From positions 41,644,908 through 41,708,907 of the forward strand of contig NC_079516.1 of assembly GCF_000801105.2 (NCBI RefSeq): 64,000 nucleotides of DNA. Direction: 5' to 3'. This DNA comes from Raphanus sativus. Lineage: Eukaryota > Streptophyta > Magnoliopsida > Brassicales > Brassicaceae. Of this stretch, positions 44,280 through 57,648 are shown piece after piece. The notes below the pieces were generated by a model. That model did not search any database. It had not been told where the DNA came from and worked only from the letters and a program-made list of their open reading frames with translations. Positions within the stretch are counted from its first letter, which is position 1, and each line of letters opens with the position of its first letter. The translations under genes were made by a program, and so were the position numbers.

Positions 44280-44740
44280 AAAAAAAATTCATGTGAAACA
44301 GCATCTTAAGTTCAAAGAAAACAATATAGGACTAATCAAATTCAAATAATCAAAAGTTTGACATAAACTAAAAAAAATCCAACAATTGATATCAGAGTCA
44401 GGATAATAAAATCTGTAAAAAAAACTAAAATATCCTTCAACTATAAATGGGATGTTCATGGCAGAAACCAATCAAAGGTCATGAAAATTCAATCCAAGTC
44501 CCGCACAAAGATATCCAACTATGATTACAAAATCTGTATCGACAAGTAAGAAAGAGACAAGAAAAGATGCTGAGAAGATTCATCAGAGAAAATGACACAA
44601 GATAAATGTGGTCCTTGGTTTAATAGAGAGAATGAGAAATGTCAATCCAAGTCCCGCACAAAGATATCCAACTATGATTAATAAATATCTTTTGGAGATG
44701 AACTCAAAAGTAAATTCATGTGAAGCGGTCTTTTATATCT
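44280..44740. repeat. Partial direct repeats in intergenic DNA
   Basis: A stretch beginning TCAATCCAAGTCCCGCACAA and continuing for about 39 bp is repeated with a 153-bp period (about 44489 and 44642). A related AAATTCATGTGAA segment recurs near 44287 and 44712. No gene is present. Confidence 0.6.
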
Positions 44741-45057
44741 AAAGTGACCAATATCGTAATAATCGAACAATAAAAATGAATATTGGCTCAAAAGATCAAA
44801 TATCTCGTAATTTTCCCGAACCTGAAACCACAACATATAATATTAGTTTTATCCAACAGTCACTTGAACAGAGGACTTTTTACACATTAGTCATCTATTC
44901 CAACTGATCTAATGAACTCTGATAAGATGTTAGCACATTAACACCATATATAGTTAATTTCTCTTGAGAAATGCCGAATAGAAGCCAATGTAGCAACATA
45001 TAGTTTAGCAAAAGTTGCACGAGTAAATCTAAAAGCTATGTTATCATTTGGATGTAA

Positions 45058-45308
45058 GAGCAACCACAACCGTGAGACTCCTTTAAGAATCCTTAGAATT
45101 TTATTTTAAAATATTTTATTGTTATTTGGCGGGTCGCCACCTAACAGCGGGCCCGCGAACAGTGACAAACTTCCCAGCGAATTGATCCTTAAAGAAGGGC
45201 TTGAAGAGGCCAATCCTTGATGTACCGCGGGACCCATCGAATTTTTTATTATATTTTACCTAGGTTTTGGGTCTAAGAAAATGGCAAGAGGCTCCATTGG
45301 AGTTGCTT
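45058..45308. mobile_element. Tourist-like (PIF/Harbinger) MITE
   Basis: A 251-bp element with imperfect inverted ends (GAGCAACCACAACCGTGAG; the reverse complement of the right end is AAGCAACTCCAATGGAGCC) is flanked by TAA at 45055-45057 and 45309-45311. The interior is GC-rich, with GGCGGGTCGCC and CGGGCCCGCG. Confidence 0.7.
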
Positions 45309-45311
45309 TAA

Positions 45312-46423
45312 TATATCTTGTTTTGAATAGTGTAACCTTTATAAAACTAATGAATTAAATTTCCAACAAAAAAAAACTATCAGTTTCTCATTCTTCATTT
45401 TGTGACATTTCTTGATTTGGAAACTAAAAATATATCAAAATACTGTCCAATAACTAAAAATGAACGAAAAAGGACTCAACCAATGTTTCCGAAATGTTTA
45501 TCTTTGTCCATAACTTCTCTTTTGAAATATGGAAATATCCTTATCAGTCATATAAAATCCAACTTGTGAAAACCTCTTAAGTCAGTGATTTAACTAAAAT
45601 TTCACTAATGATTTTACATCAGATTTAGTTTCGAATTCCAAAAAGATGAAATTATACAGATTAATAGAAAAAATATTACCAGAGAATCAGAAATCTTCAG
45701 TATGGTGCAAAGACTACCACCAAGTGTGATTCTCATAAAGTGGCTCAAGTAACACAGTCAAACGTGAATTGTCGTTAAGTAGATAAAATTGCCGGCTGTA
45801 AATTAGTTTGTAATATTCTCACTAGTTTGTAATAGCATAATTATCCATTGCTAAATGATTCTAACTTTGACTTGATCTGATATATTATGAGATTGACCAC
45901 AACATTTTAGTTAAAACATGTTTATTAATAAGGGTCAAAATGGTGAAAAAAAAAGAATGAGCGAGAATAGTTAATTCCTTATCATTGCTTAAATTTTTTG
46001 ATAGAATATTTATTTTCAATGTTTCTTTTTCTTATTTTAATTTAAGTGTTTAAGGAATCATAAAAAAATTACTCATTATTAAATACAAAAATTAATAATA
46101 AGGAACATTTTTTATTTCTTACTGTTTTGTTTCTCTTCATTCTTTTCTTCTTTTCTTCTTTGTTTATATTACTTTTTTTGTAAAAAGAAACAGTTAAGGA
46201 TGATATTGTCATATCAAATTTGGTCACAATTTATAATAATATTTAAATATTAATATGAAGATTTACATGTATAAAATTTAGTGTAGATTATGTACTATGA
46301 TCTATCATGTTACAGAAAGGTATAAGATATTATTTTTTTGAATTCAGACTAGAGATACCAAATTTTTATTTAACCAGATTTTGAAAATGCAAATATTCAA
46401 AAACAGTTTGATTATAATGATAA
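45312..46423. other. AT-rich intergenic DNA
   Basis: No gene or bounded element is recognised. Confidence 0.45.
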
Positions 46424-47676
46424 CTAGATCTTGACTCGTGCGACCGCACGGGTATTAAATTTCCTTTTTAGTTATTCCTTAGCTATGGAGGGAATAGATG
46501 AAAAAATGCCAACTTAGTTTAATAGATGAAAATAACACAATAAAAGTTTAAATGTTTTAGCGCTTTAGTTCTCGACCCAAAATCCCGGCTAGTAAATCAG
46601 GTGATCCGTAAGTATTAGGATTTGACAAAAAAATTCATTAATTAAAAACATGATAAAATCTGTAAAACCCCAAAAAACCACATCAACCTCACCGCACCGG
46701 TTAACCCGGTAAAACTCTATAAAAATTGATAATATTTTACGTGTTTGATAAAATAAATCCGTTAAAAACTATAACATAAAATATCAACTATATCTAAATC
46801 TATCAGATAATTAAATAATATTAAATATTAATAGAAACATCAAACTACGATTCATATAAACATTTATGGATAGAAAAATAATAAGAGTAAGATGTGTTAA
46901 ATTTATTTTAGTGTTTTAAAATCATGTAGTGTGAATAGACAAATATGTTCATGTAATGTTATTTATTGGATAGTTAATAATGTTTATTGCTATTGATAAT
47001 CAATAATATTTTCAAGCAAAAAAACAAAGAAATAAATTCAGTCAAATTCAAAAAAAAATTAACTCCCTTATACAAATGCACCAATTTTACATTTTAACAT
47101 TATAAAGAATATAATATAAAATTAAAATGCCATAAATATAGGAGGATGTCTTTGGAAATAATATTTTAAAATTGTGGTCAAAATTTGGCGTTGAATTTGA
47201 AAATATCTTGTTTTGTAGATATTGATAGATAAATGTGAGATATTTGTCTATAATTATTAGTATATTTAGGTTTATCTAAATATATTACTTTATCATATTT
47301 TAAAATAATAAAGTTGTGAGATTTGAAAAAAATTGACATATGAAATATAATCAGACAATATGATGTAATTCATGATTGATATTTTTAGACATGTGTAGAA
47401 AAAAAGTGCAGAAAATATATGATTCATGTTCACTAAGAATCTACATTTTATTACACCTATAGTTATTTAAGGTAATTCGTATATACAAATATTTAATATT
47501 CCAACGATTTTTTTTGTTAATTTAAAATAGATTTTTAGGGCATACATTTATTAATTTGTAAAAGACAAATGAAACTAAAAAATAGATTCATTAATTGTTA
47601 GTGACATGACAGTGTAAATAATTTAAAAAACTAAAGGGTAATTTCTAAGTGTACTTCTAGATTTTAATAATATAGA
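46424..47676 (-). mobile_element. Non-autonomous Helitron H5
   Basis: Read on the minus strand, the 5' end TCTATATTATTAAAATC follows A. The 3' end has the hairpin CCCGTGCGGTCGCACGAG, then TCAAGATCTAG, followed by T. It is 1.25 kb and non-coding. Both insertion-site bases (A and T) are as expected for a single Helitron insertion. Confidence 0.82.
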
Positions 47677-49593
47677 TGTTAGAATATATTTTAGTGTCTT
47701 TATTTTAGTTAATTAATATTTCCTATTAAATTAAATGGTGTGTCCAATTATAACTGATATTTCTGTAAATACATGATTCTGCAGGTTATTCCACCACGCA
47801 TTATTCATCAAATATAAGAAAAATTGAACAAATATATTAACTTAATTCTATTATAAAACATTAAACATACTTTGACCAGTTTAAAACAAATTAAAAAGTA
47901 ATTAGTCCACTTACAAGTTAAATATTTAAAAAATTAGTTTATTGACTCTAAAATAATTTAACATACCTAAAATAACTAAGTTCAACTAGGTATGTTATTA
48001 TTGTTATTATTAAATAAAAATCAGTTAAGTAAAATTTGGAATGCACAGATCAAAGTATAATCAATTTTAAAATATTTATCAAGATAAACAAATAGATTTG
48101 GACGTTTGGGTCTTTGAGTCGGGTTCGCACTGGTTCTTTACAGATTCAGGACATTTGGGTCCTAACCATTTGTCTCCAATAGTCACTTCTAAATTTTTGG
48201 TTCCGGTCGGTTCGTCTCTGGTACGGATCGGTCTTTTCTTGATCCAAATCGGTTTGGGCCTATAATTAAAATACTTGTAAAATATTCGTAATTTCTGGAT
48301 CCAGATCGAGTTCGAGTATTTAGAATCTGAAAAATACAATATATACCTAAATTCCATCAAATTTTGTCAAAATATATCATACATATCTAAAATTTTGCAA
48401 AATAACTTAACTATTAACAATTAAAATAAAATATTTTTAAACTCTAAAATTTACATTTAAAACTTTATATTACTTAAAAATGTTACAAAATAATAACAAA
48501 GATTGTTAACAAAAAGAAATTTCAACTAAATCATAAAATAAAATATGGAAAATATAATACAAAACCATAGTTTTGGATATTCATGTTTGTTAATCAGGTA
48601 TGAATCAGTTCTTATCGGGTCAGATCTATTTGAGTCGGTTCTTTTCAGCTTCAGATCTCACGTTTGGCATATGTTTGCTTTGCTGAGATCTTTGAAGATG
48701 ATTCCGTACTACAACGGGTCGGTTTTTTCAGTTTTTTTTTCACAGAAGAATTTTGGATTCCATAGGTACTCGTAAGTTTTCGATTTGATTTCAGGTAGAG
48801 TATTTTTGGGTCGGTTCCATTTAGAATTTTCAGATCTGGATAAAATGCCTAGACCTAGAAACAATATACATAGGATAAAAGGTTCAGGCCTAGAAACAAA
48901 TAAACGTAGAATATGAATGTGATACAGTAAAAATGTAGAAAAATTACAGGAGAAATAAACTATAGTTTTATCAATATTTTTGTCCATTTATTATTAATAT
49001 GCAGAAGAAATGGACTGCAATTTTGTATGTTTGCTGAACATTTTACATGAAATAACTGTCGTGCAAACACAATAGAGAAAAAAGAAAGTAACCAAAAAGA
49101 GAGGTTCAATGGGTTATTATCTTTTTTTCTTTTCCTAAAAATACTACTTACAACTATATTTATTTATTTATAAAACCAAAAAGTTTTTGTAATATTTTAA
49201 AAAACACATATATTTATTTATTTATTTATTTGACATATTCATAAATTTAAGATAATTTTCTGTAAAAAGTAATTTTTTACACATTATTTTAGTATGCTAT
49301 AAAATATATAATTATACTAATTAATCTAACGAGAACATAACCAAAAAATGAAACAGTCACAGATATCATGCAAACACATTAATTTCTAACTGTTGTACTA
49401 ATTGTACAAATCATTTAATGACGCTAAAATTTTCACAATCACTCCAACCAATCAGACTCTAATTAGTTGATATGCATTTGTTCTATGTATCCATTTTGAA
49501 CTGCACATTTGTCCTGATCTGCATATTTTGAACTCACTCACCCATTCTATAATGTTTATGATAAAAAGAAAACTTAAGTAGATCATCTCAGAT
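47677..49593. other. Repeat-derived intergenic DNA
   Basis: Regions 48095-48310 and 48590-48850 have the GGGTTCGG/TTTGGGTC-type sequence seen inside the Helitrons, so they are probably old Helitron interiors. Open frames at 48079-48360, 48545-48775 and 48709-48987 are by-products of this sequence. Confidence 0.45.
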
Positions 49594-50775
49594 CAGGGGC
49601 GGACCCACGTAGTAAATACCTGTGGCACGTACCACATACTCTTAAAAAAAAATTGTCCACTTTGCAATACAAAGTGTACTATGTAGCTTAGTTGGTCTGC
49701 AGGTTAAAAGGTGCCCCATGCAGCTCAGATTCGAACCTAGTGTTTCATCCATGTTTTTCTTTTCTGTGCTTTTAATTTTTCTACAAACTCTTCACCATTT
49801 TTTCATAAATATTTTCTTTTGATTTTGCGACCAAAACTATTTTTAATAACTATTTTATTTTCTGTATTTAATAAAAAAAACTAATTTACCACATATTTGA
49901 TGATGTCACTTTTCAAATTTATAATTAAAAATGATTAATTTTCAGAAATAATTTAAATTTGTGAAGAAAATGACTAAACTAACTCTCTTAAATTAGAGAA
50001 ATTCTTTTGGATAGTTATTTTTAGTTTATTTTCACACAAAAAAATAGTTTTCAGAAAAGAGAATGACTAAAAGTTTTTATTAAAGGATAAAATGTGCAGT
50101 TTTATCCCTTGGATTAACTAATCTAAACTTAGAGTTTAGAGTTAATGAGTGCATTTTAGGGATGAGATTTCAAATTTAAAAGAAAAATATTAAAATTTTC
50201 AAAACAAAAAGATTATTTTAGTCATTTTATTTTTTTAAGGAATGTTTTTGTGACAAAAACTTAAAAATAGCTATTTGAGAGAATTGCCCAAATCTAATTG
50301 TATCCCTTAAAATATTAAATCCTAAACAATAATACATAAACCCAAATGTTAAAGTTATTGAATTTTCTTTTTTGGGAAATGGTACACAATTTATAGTATT
50401 TCAATCACTTTTTAATATTATTATTTTTTCAAAATAAAAACTCATAACTTATTAATATTTAACTTTGACAATTTTTTTTACTTAAATATTTTTTGATAGT
50501 TAAGGCAAAAACTAAAACTTAAAGAAATAATTTTTTTTGTGATGAAAATTACTATGTTCATATATAATTTTATGATGTTATTGAAAATAAATATTTAAAA
50601 TTGTGAAATTATCCTTTTTATATTTATTCAATTTGAGAAGAATTAATGACTAATGTATTTTTGTCATTAATTTGTACTTTTGAAATATAGTTTAATTTGA
50701 TTTATTAAATTATATTTAATACAAAATAAATTATATATTATGCTTTATATTAATTTATTTTCTGGGTCCGCCCTG
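49594..50775 (+). mobile_element. Non-autonomous hAT element with tRNA-like boxes
   Basis: The ends CAGGGGCGGACCCACG and GGGTCCGCCCTG are inverted. The 8-bp target duplication is TCTCAGAT (49586-49593) and TCTCAGGT (50776-50783), with one mismatch. The 1.18-kb interior is AT-rich without a transposase. Near the left end TAGCTTAGTTGG (49684-49695) and GATTCGAACC (49728-49737) match pol III A and B boxes at tRNA-like spacing. Confidence 0.8.
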
Positions 50776-50783
50776 TCTCAGGT

Positions 50784-51829
50784 TAGTTGCGTGCAAGGAA
50801 TTAAATCCTCAACTTTTGCAACCAATCTTCTCTTTAAAACTGAGACACCCCGAACTTTAAGTACTTAATATTAATGCGTTACGAAATTCCTTCAGTTTTT
50901 AAGACCTCGACATTTCAACCAGTATTTACATCTGTCAATATTCATTCCTCTCTCGACAATCGAAGGTCACACAAAACTGAAATTGAATAACATGATGTCA
51001 ACCCTTATCCCCAGATAATTTATTCTTCTTATGTATCCTTCTTGACCGACCCAATTATCTGTTGCTTCACTCGCGGTGTTCGAAAGAAAAACTCATCAAT
51101 AAGGCACTTAATGCATTTTATAAATATTGACGTACAATGTTTTCAATATATATATATAAATATGTGATCATTTATACATATGTTTCTCATCTCCTAATAA
51201 TTATCAAATTTATTTAGAAGGATAAATATATTATTTGGAGTATATCTGAAAAGATACGTCAAAATTGTGAACAAAAGTTGTTTGAATAAAGAAATAATAT
51301 TAAAATACACTATAGAAAAATAAGAGTGTATGTAACTATGTATATTAAATGCATATTTTGTAGTGAAAATGATTCTGTAACCAATTTTCATTAATTTATT
51401 TAGCTCAATGCGATTTCCGATCACTGAAATTGATACCAATAATATATACTACTAGTATCTGCTTTTGAGAACTAGTTTTTAATCTACATTTGAGAATAAG
51501 CATGAAGTTCACTTGCAAACGAATTTCAATAATTTTATGATTCATTTACTCGTGATAACGCCTTGGCTTTTGTTTTTTTCTTCTTTAACGTCATTATAAC
51601 GCCTTTGCTTTAAGCGCAATTTGTGCCTACAATTTTAAAAGTCTAGATCACAACAGAAACATGACACTGCGTTGAGGACTTGCCGTCTTCTACAAGTTGA
51701 AGATACACAAATTGCGTATTTATATACGCAACTATGCATTTATGTGCACAATGATCAATATGCGCGAGCATAAACACTTTCGATGTTGGAAAATTCTCAA
51801 GCAACAAATATATTTAAAATTTAAATTGG
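50784..51829. other. AT-rich intergenic DNA
   Basis: No gene is recognised. The frames at 51194-51439 and 51697-51909 are low-complexity. Confidence 0.45.
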
Positions 51830-52175
51830 GGTTATTAAGAATGATCATCAGAAAATTTGCGTATTTAGAAATCTCTAATGTACACCTCTATAATTTTTTT
51901 CTAAAATAGAGATCTCCATTATAAAACTGAATTTTACTCTAATGTATGCATCTATGATAGAAATCCTCTATTTTAGAGAAAAATATAGATGAATCCTACT
52001 TTTTGTCTTTATATTTAAAGATGAAATTAACAATTCTCTATATTTTCTCCTATAAATAGAAGAACTCTATTATAGAGGCATACATTGGAGAAAATACATC
52101 TCTATAATAGAATTTTCCTGTTTTAGAGGAAAATATAGAGATGAAAATAAAGATGGGTTGGAGATGGTCTTACAT
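51830..52175. repeat. MITE-like sequence with CTCTAAAATAGAG motifs
   Basis: Inverted and direct copies of CTCTATAATAGA/CTCTATTTTAGAG motifs end with GATGGGTTGGAGATGGTCTTA, a terminus type typical of a Brassica MITE family. The left end could not be fixed precisely. Confidence 0.45.
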
Positions 52176-52227
52176 ACCTCTACGGCTCTACCCAGCTATG
52201 CATTTATGTCACATGGACCAATATATA

Positions 52228-52399
52228 CAATGGCGAATGTAGGATTATTTTTGTAGGGCAATTCTTACATAAACTTAAAACATATAGCTAGAAATGTTAT
52301 TTACAAAGAGAAATAACAAAAATTTAAACATATTTAACGAACTTTGAAAATTTTGTGGGGGCACTTGCCACGTTCTTGGACAATGTAGGTTCGCCACTG
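52228..52399. mobile_element. Short hAT MITE
   Basis: A 172-bp element with ends CAATGGCGAATGTAGGA and (reverse complement of the right end) CAGTGGCGAACCTACAT has a perfect 8-bp target duplication AATATATA at 52220-52227 and 52400-52407. Confidence 0.82.
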
Positions 52400-52407
52400 A
52401 ATATATA

Positions 52408-54110
52408 TGCTGGAACATATATATACTTTAAATAATGATGGCAAAAATAAATATATATACTTTAAATATTAGACTAAAACTATGATTGGTTCTCATAATT
52501 AGTATTTCAGCTAAAGTTATTCCAGTTAACTAGAAACTATGTGGTTTTCTGTATCATGTGTAGCAATTAAAAAATTTAAATTTAAATTATATTTAAGAAT
52601 AAAATTCAGTTGATAAAATTATAGGTTTTATTATTTTTCTATCAATGTTTTAATATAAATTTTAAATTAAGTTAAACATAAAATAAAATAAAATTTCGAT
52701 TTATTTTAAAGTACATTTAAGAACTATATATATATATTTAAAACTATAATTTAGATAATTTTCATTTATTTCTTTTGGTTAATATATATTAAATCAATTT
52801 GTATAAAGTTTTCCTTAAAATGATATGAAAAATAAATAAAATTTCTACTATTTAAAATCTATAAATATAAATAGGGAAAAATTGTGTTACATGTAAAAGT
52901 TTATATATATATATATATATATATTTAAAAAAAATTGTATAAAATCTTGAAAATCTTGTTTAGTAATAAAAATAAACTAAATAATATTTTGAAATTTATA
53001 AATACTTTATACTTACTACATTATCTAATATCATATTCAAATATATTTATTTATGATGATTGTGAGTTATTTCCGTATTCTAAAAAATTTACCAAAAATA
53101 GAAATATAGCAATGGTGTTTGATCTTAGTTGATTTACTTGCCTGTGAAAGTTATTGAATATTAATTATTGATTATTTTATATAATTAAGGCAATTTGCAA
53201 TCATCAGATTAACTCTAGTTCGTATCATTATGTATATAAATATGTAGCCGAGAAAACACATCTAATTTTAAATAAAAAGTGTTGGAGCTGATATCCCTTT
53301 AGTATTATGCTGAAATTGTTTTTTATAACGATAAAGTCGATTAAAAAACTTAACTAATATTGACTAACCTAGTATGATACTTCCTCCGTTTTATAAAAAT
53401 ACATATTCTAAGAAATAAATGGTTTCAAAAAGATATAATTTTTTTATATTTTCAATACACTTTTCATCAATTAATATACGGTAACACATGCTCCCATAAT
53501 ATTACTAATATTAAGAATTTTGTATTAAAATTATAGAGAAATCAGCCATGTTTAATGGTGTTGTGCCCCCACTTCTGTCTCTGGTTCGATACCTCTTTTG
53601 TTCGTTATTAAATTTTGCATCCATTACAAATCAGTCTAGATTCGCTCTGGTTGCACCAATGTATTTTTAGAGAACCATCTCTTATTTGCTCGTAGATCTT
53701 GTTTAAGGTTTGATCGTTTAAGTATTTCTCTGTTGTTCCTAATTTGTATTGGACCCCATATCGTGGATCAGGCCCGACTGAGAAGTTCTGCAGACTACGA
53801 ACCGAAAAAAAGAAAATTGATCACTATAGCTATAGAAAACTAAAAAAATAATCTGAGAGATAGGTCGAACCCTCATCACTAGCAAAAAAATTGAGACCTT
53901 AAAATGCTGATACTTCATTTAAATTAGATACGGCCAGCAGCATACATATCTTCCTACCAGGGCCAGTACTGCGTAGATTGGTTTTAATTATCAAATGCAG
54001 ACGTTAAAAAGAAAGTTTACTTTTTCTGAATTTTACAATTTTCGTTCTCCGTTTCTTGATTAATTCAATAATTCATATATTTATGTAAGAGTTAAAAGAA
54101 TATTTGTGTG
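52408..54110. other. AT-rich intergenic DNA upstream of XTH31
   Basis: No gene is recognised. An ACTTCCTCCGTTTTATAAAA stretch at about 53380 looks like one end of a Stowaway MITE whose other end was not found. Confidence 0.4.
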
Positions 54111-54112
54111 TG

Positions 54113-54297
54113 TGTAAGTTGACATGAAATGTTCATATTTCGCATGGGATCAGTCCATAAGGCCCATCCAACCAACGGATACTGGATAATTCATATAATT
54201 ATTATGTAAGTTGACATGAAATGTTTATATTTGGCATGGGATCAATCCATAAGGCCCATCAAATCAACGGATAACAGATTAACAGTCACTCACTCCT
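54113..54297. promoter_or_regulatory. 92-bp tandem duplication in the XTH31 promoter
   Basis: TGTAAGTTGACATGAAATGT starts twin copies 92 bp apart (TAAGTTGAC at about 54115 and 54207). Each copy keeps CATGGGATCARTCCATAAGG and a GGCCCATC motif like site II (TGGGCC) elements, ending near AACGGATA. The second copy ends about 130 bp upstream of the ATG. Confidence 0.75.
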
Positions 54298-54321
54298 ATA
54301 ACTGTAGGACCTACATTCCCT

Positions 54322-54330
54322 CTATTTATA
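54322..54330 (+). promoter_or_regulatory. TATA box of XTH31
   Basis: CTATTTATA lies about 110 bp upstream of the ATG at 54433. Confidence 0.5.
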
Positions 54331-54432
54331 CAGACCCATGTTCTCCATTTTTCTTCATTCATTCATAAATATATCCCCTCTATTACCCCTTTTCTAGTAA
54401 CCACTCAAAAGACTTTACTTCACTCTCTCCAA

Positions 54433-55855
54433 ATGGCTTTTCCTCTTATTCTTTCAGCTTTCTTAGTGTTGTGTGCTAGTGGCTACAGCCAACGTTCTCC
54501 TTCGCCGGGATACTACCCGAGTTCTCGAGTACCAACTTCACCTTTTGATCGTGAATTTCGGACCCTATGGGGCTCTCAACACCAGCGGTCAGAGCAAGGC
54601 GTTATCACTCTTTTGCTGGACAAATCATCTGGTCTTTTTCTTTAGTTTTTATCTTTTCGCTTCAATCAAATTTAGTGTAGGCTTAATTCGTGGTCCATGC
54701 TTTATATACACGTTTAATTTTTTTTATCATTTTATGCTATCCATTTCGAATAATTAGAACACAGAAAAATAATATCAGTTAATGCAAATTTAATTTGAAT
54801 CAATTTAGTAAAGTGACGGTTTCTGTATATCTTTGTCAAAGTGCACGCATTAGTTTAAATGTTATATAATACAGCGCAGGACTTGTAAAACTGTGTCGGT
54901 AGAATATATTTATTGTTTTTTGACGTATTTAATTAATCAATAGTAGTAGCTGTGATTATGAACAGGGAGTGGATTCAAGTCTCTTCGTTCTTACAAGTCG
55001 GGCTACTTTGGTGCTTCCATTAAGCTCCAACCAGGCTACACAGCTGGAGTTGATACATCTCTCTACGTAAAAATTACTTTAAACTTTTAGAGATCAACTA
55101 ATTTTTAATCAAAATACATGAACTAATGGCGTTATTAACATTCCTAACACCTTTGGATTCAAGCTCTCAAACAATCAAGAACATCCCGGAGACCACGACG
55201 AGGTTGATATCGAATTTCTAGGAACAACGCCCGGGAAACCATATAGCCTTCAGACGAACGTATTCGTCAGAGGAAGTGGTGACCGAAATGTTATTGGGAG
55301 AGAAATGAAATTCAATTTGTGGTTCGACCCTACTCAAAATTTCCACCATTACGCAATTTTGTGGAACACTAATCAAATTGTGTACGTCAAGATCAATCTT
55401 TTTATGTTTAGACGACATGGTTATGATGCTTCATTATAGGGTTCCTCTGTTACGTTTGATACGCTAAATTGGTCGATTTTTTTCATATATGTAGATTCTA
55501 CGTAGATGATGTACCGATACGTACGTACGACAGAAAGAACGAAGCTATCTTCCCTACAAGACCGATGTGGTTGTACGGATCGATATGGGATGCATCGGAC
55601 TGGGCCACGGAAAATGGAAGGATCAAAGCCGACTATCGATACCAACCATTTATTGCTAAGTACACAAACTTTAAGTTAGCGGGATGCACAGCAGACGGGT
55701 CTAGCTCATGTACACCGCCATCGGCTTCACCTATGGGGAGTCGAGGGTTAAGCAATCAACAAAGGGGGGCTATGGCATGGGCACAGAGGAACTTCTTGGT
55801 CTATAACTATTGCCATGACCCTAAAAGAGACCATACCCAAACACCAGAATGTTAA
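54433..55855 (+). CDS. XTH31: Xyloglucan endotransglucosylase/hydrolase 31
   Basis: Four exons: 54433-54631, 54966-55066, 55164-55381 and 55495-55855. They join in frame into 292 residues, one fewer than I recall for Arabidopsis XTH31 (At3g44990). The N-terminus is a signal peptide ([17 protein letters not shown]). The GH16 active site is [11 protein letters not shown], with nucleophile E113 and acid/base E117. The glycosylation site that usually follows the motif is absent, as in group III-A members, which favour xyloglucan hydrolysis. The C-terminus has the XTH cysteine pairs ([27 protein letters not shown]). The protein acts in the cell wall on xyloglucan during expansion. All splice borders are GT-AG with phases that close exactly. 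There is some divergence in a usually conserved stretch ([15 protein letters not shown]), but nothing disabling is seen. Confidence 0.93.
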
Positions 55856-56098
55856 GCGAAACAAACAAACAAAAAGATTTTAAAACATTTGTTATGCATT
55901 ATCAATTATACATTAAGTTAATAACGAGTGTATTGAGACGGGTCCACACTGGAAAAGTAGAGTGAAGCAGTTGAGCGTCCAATCCTCCATGATTTGAGAT
56001 TTGTTTTTAAAGGTTATTTATAATCTTGTCTTGGTCCATTGTAATATTCTAATAATTGTGGCAATATTGCGTGATGTTTTTAATATATGGTATTGTAT

Positions 56099-56117
56099 GT
56101 TTTTTTTGGTTGAAAGC
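56099..56117 (-). repeat. Micro-insertion, 13-bp direct repeats
   Basis: On the minus strand the insert reads GCTTTCAACC plus eight A. It lies between TATGGTATTGTAT copies at 56086-56098 and 56118-56130. Confidence 0.6.
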
Positions 56118-57648
56118 TATGGTATTGTATTATTGCGTGACCCAAAAAAAGAGAGAAAGTGGTTCTTTTTTTAAATTGACAAAGGGCTTAGAAAGCGGTT
56201 CTTTTTTATTAACAAGTGAAACTACAATCGACATACTTAGGAATTGAGGATATATACACTTTGGAAACAGAAAAAGAACAAAAAGATCGAGAGGATAAAC
56301 AGTTACTGCAACAATGCAGATTAATTGTTGATTAGTGAATAACAATTAAAACGAATTATAAAATAGCTCTAGGTGATGATTTTTAGCAGCTATCAAGATT
56401 TAAAGACACACACACACACACAGATATATGTGTGCAACAAATCTTGACAAAATAAATATCGACCATTGTACTTTCAACCTGGGTCATGTAATCAACCACT
56501 AGAGTAGGGTTTATTCAGGACATACAAACGAAATCGACAGTAGGAAATGCTTTGTTTTTATGAAATGTTTGAACGGTAGGAAATGTTGCATCATATATCT
56601 TATAGATAATCTGATAGCGATATCCTCCTCATAACGAAACAAAGCGGTTGTAGTGATATTTTAATTTTTCAATATACTTTTTGGAAAATGTACACATATT
56701 GCAAAATGTATTTTATATATAGCAAAAAAACTATAAATTAATAATGTTGGGACTATAATATTTTATTAATTTATAGAGTTATTAATTTAAAATAAACTTT
56801 TTAATTTTTTCTAATTAATTTATGTACTTATCTAAAATTTTACATATAATTACTGTATTTTTATAATATCTATGGATTAGACATCTCTATAAAGTATAAA
56901 TTAGATAGAAAAAGTATTAGAGTGTTGTAATCGTATCTTCTACGATTGTACATATATAAAATTTATATATAGATTATTCATTTACTATAATTACCGTAGA
57001 AGATAGGATCAAAATTTTATATAAGTACTATAAATTATAATCTGTAATTAGATATCTCTATAAATTTCACTTATAATTACTGTATCCGATTATAAAAAAT
57101 TATTTATAATTATTGTATATACGGTAATCTATAATACTTCTCCTCATTATTATGTTTGTACATATATAAAATTTATATATAGATTATTAATTTACGATTT
57201 TAGTAGAGCTATATATTTATATAGAATTTTTTTAAAAGATATTGTTCTATTATTTTATCGATTTGTAATATATTTTGAACTGGATTAACCTAAGATCAAT
57301 TTTTTCATTAGTTTAACTTGTTTATTAGGTTTTTGAATATTAGTTTATAGAGTGAATTGACAAAACTTAAATTTATATTCGATTTGTTGAAAAAAAAATA
57401 TTCGATTCCAGTTAACAAAACAATAAGATGACCAAAAGAAACAATAATGGTAGACGTGTCATTAGAAATTAATCATAATCTAGAGCGAAGGATAATGCTG
57501 CACGTCACAACCGACGACGACGATGGTGGGCTGGTGGCCCACGTTTCCCGATTTCGAATGAGATAGTGATAAGTGTGGACCCCAATCTTATTCTTGAAGA
57601 TTTCATTAGCTTGTTAAATTCTAAATAAGAAATATAAAATTGTTAATT

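Noticed and set aside
48079..48987. Open frames of 76-93 residues on both strands
   Set aside because: They derive from the repeated GGGTTCGG/GGATC-type Helitron interior, and their peptides are low-complexity.
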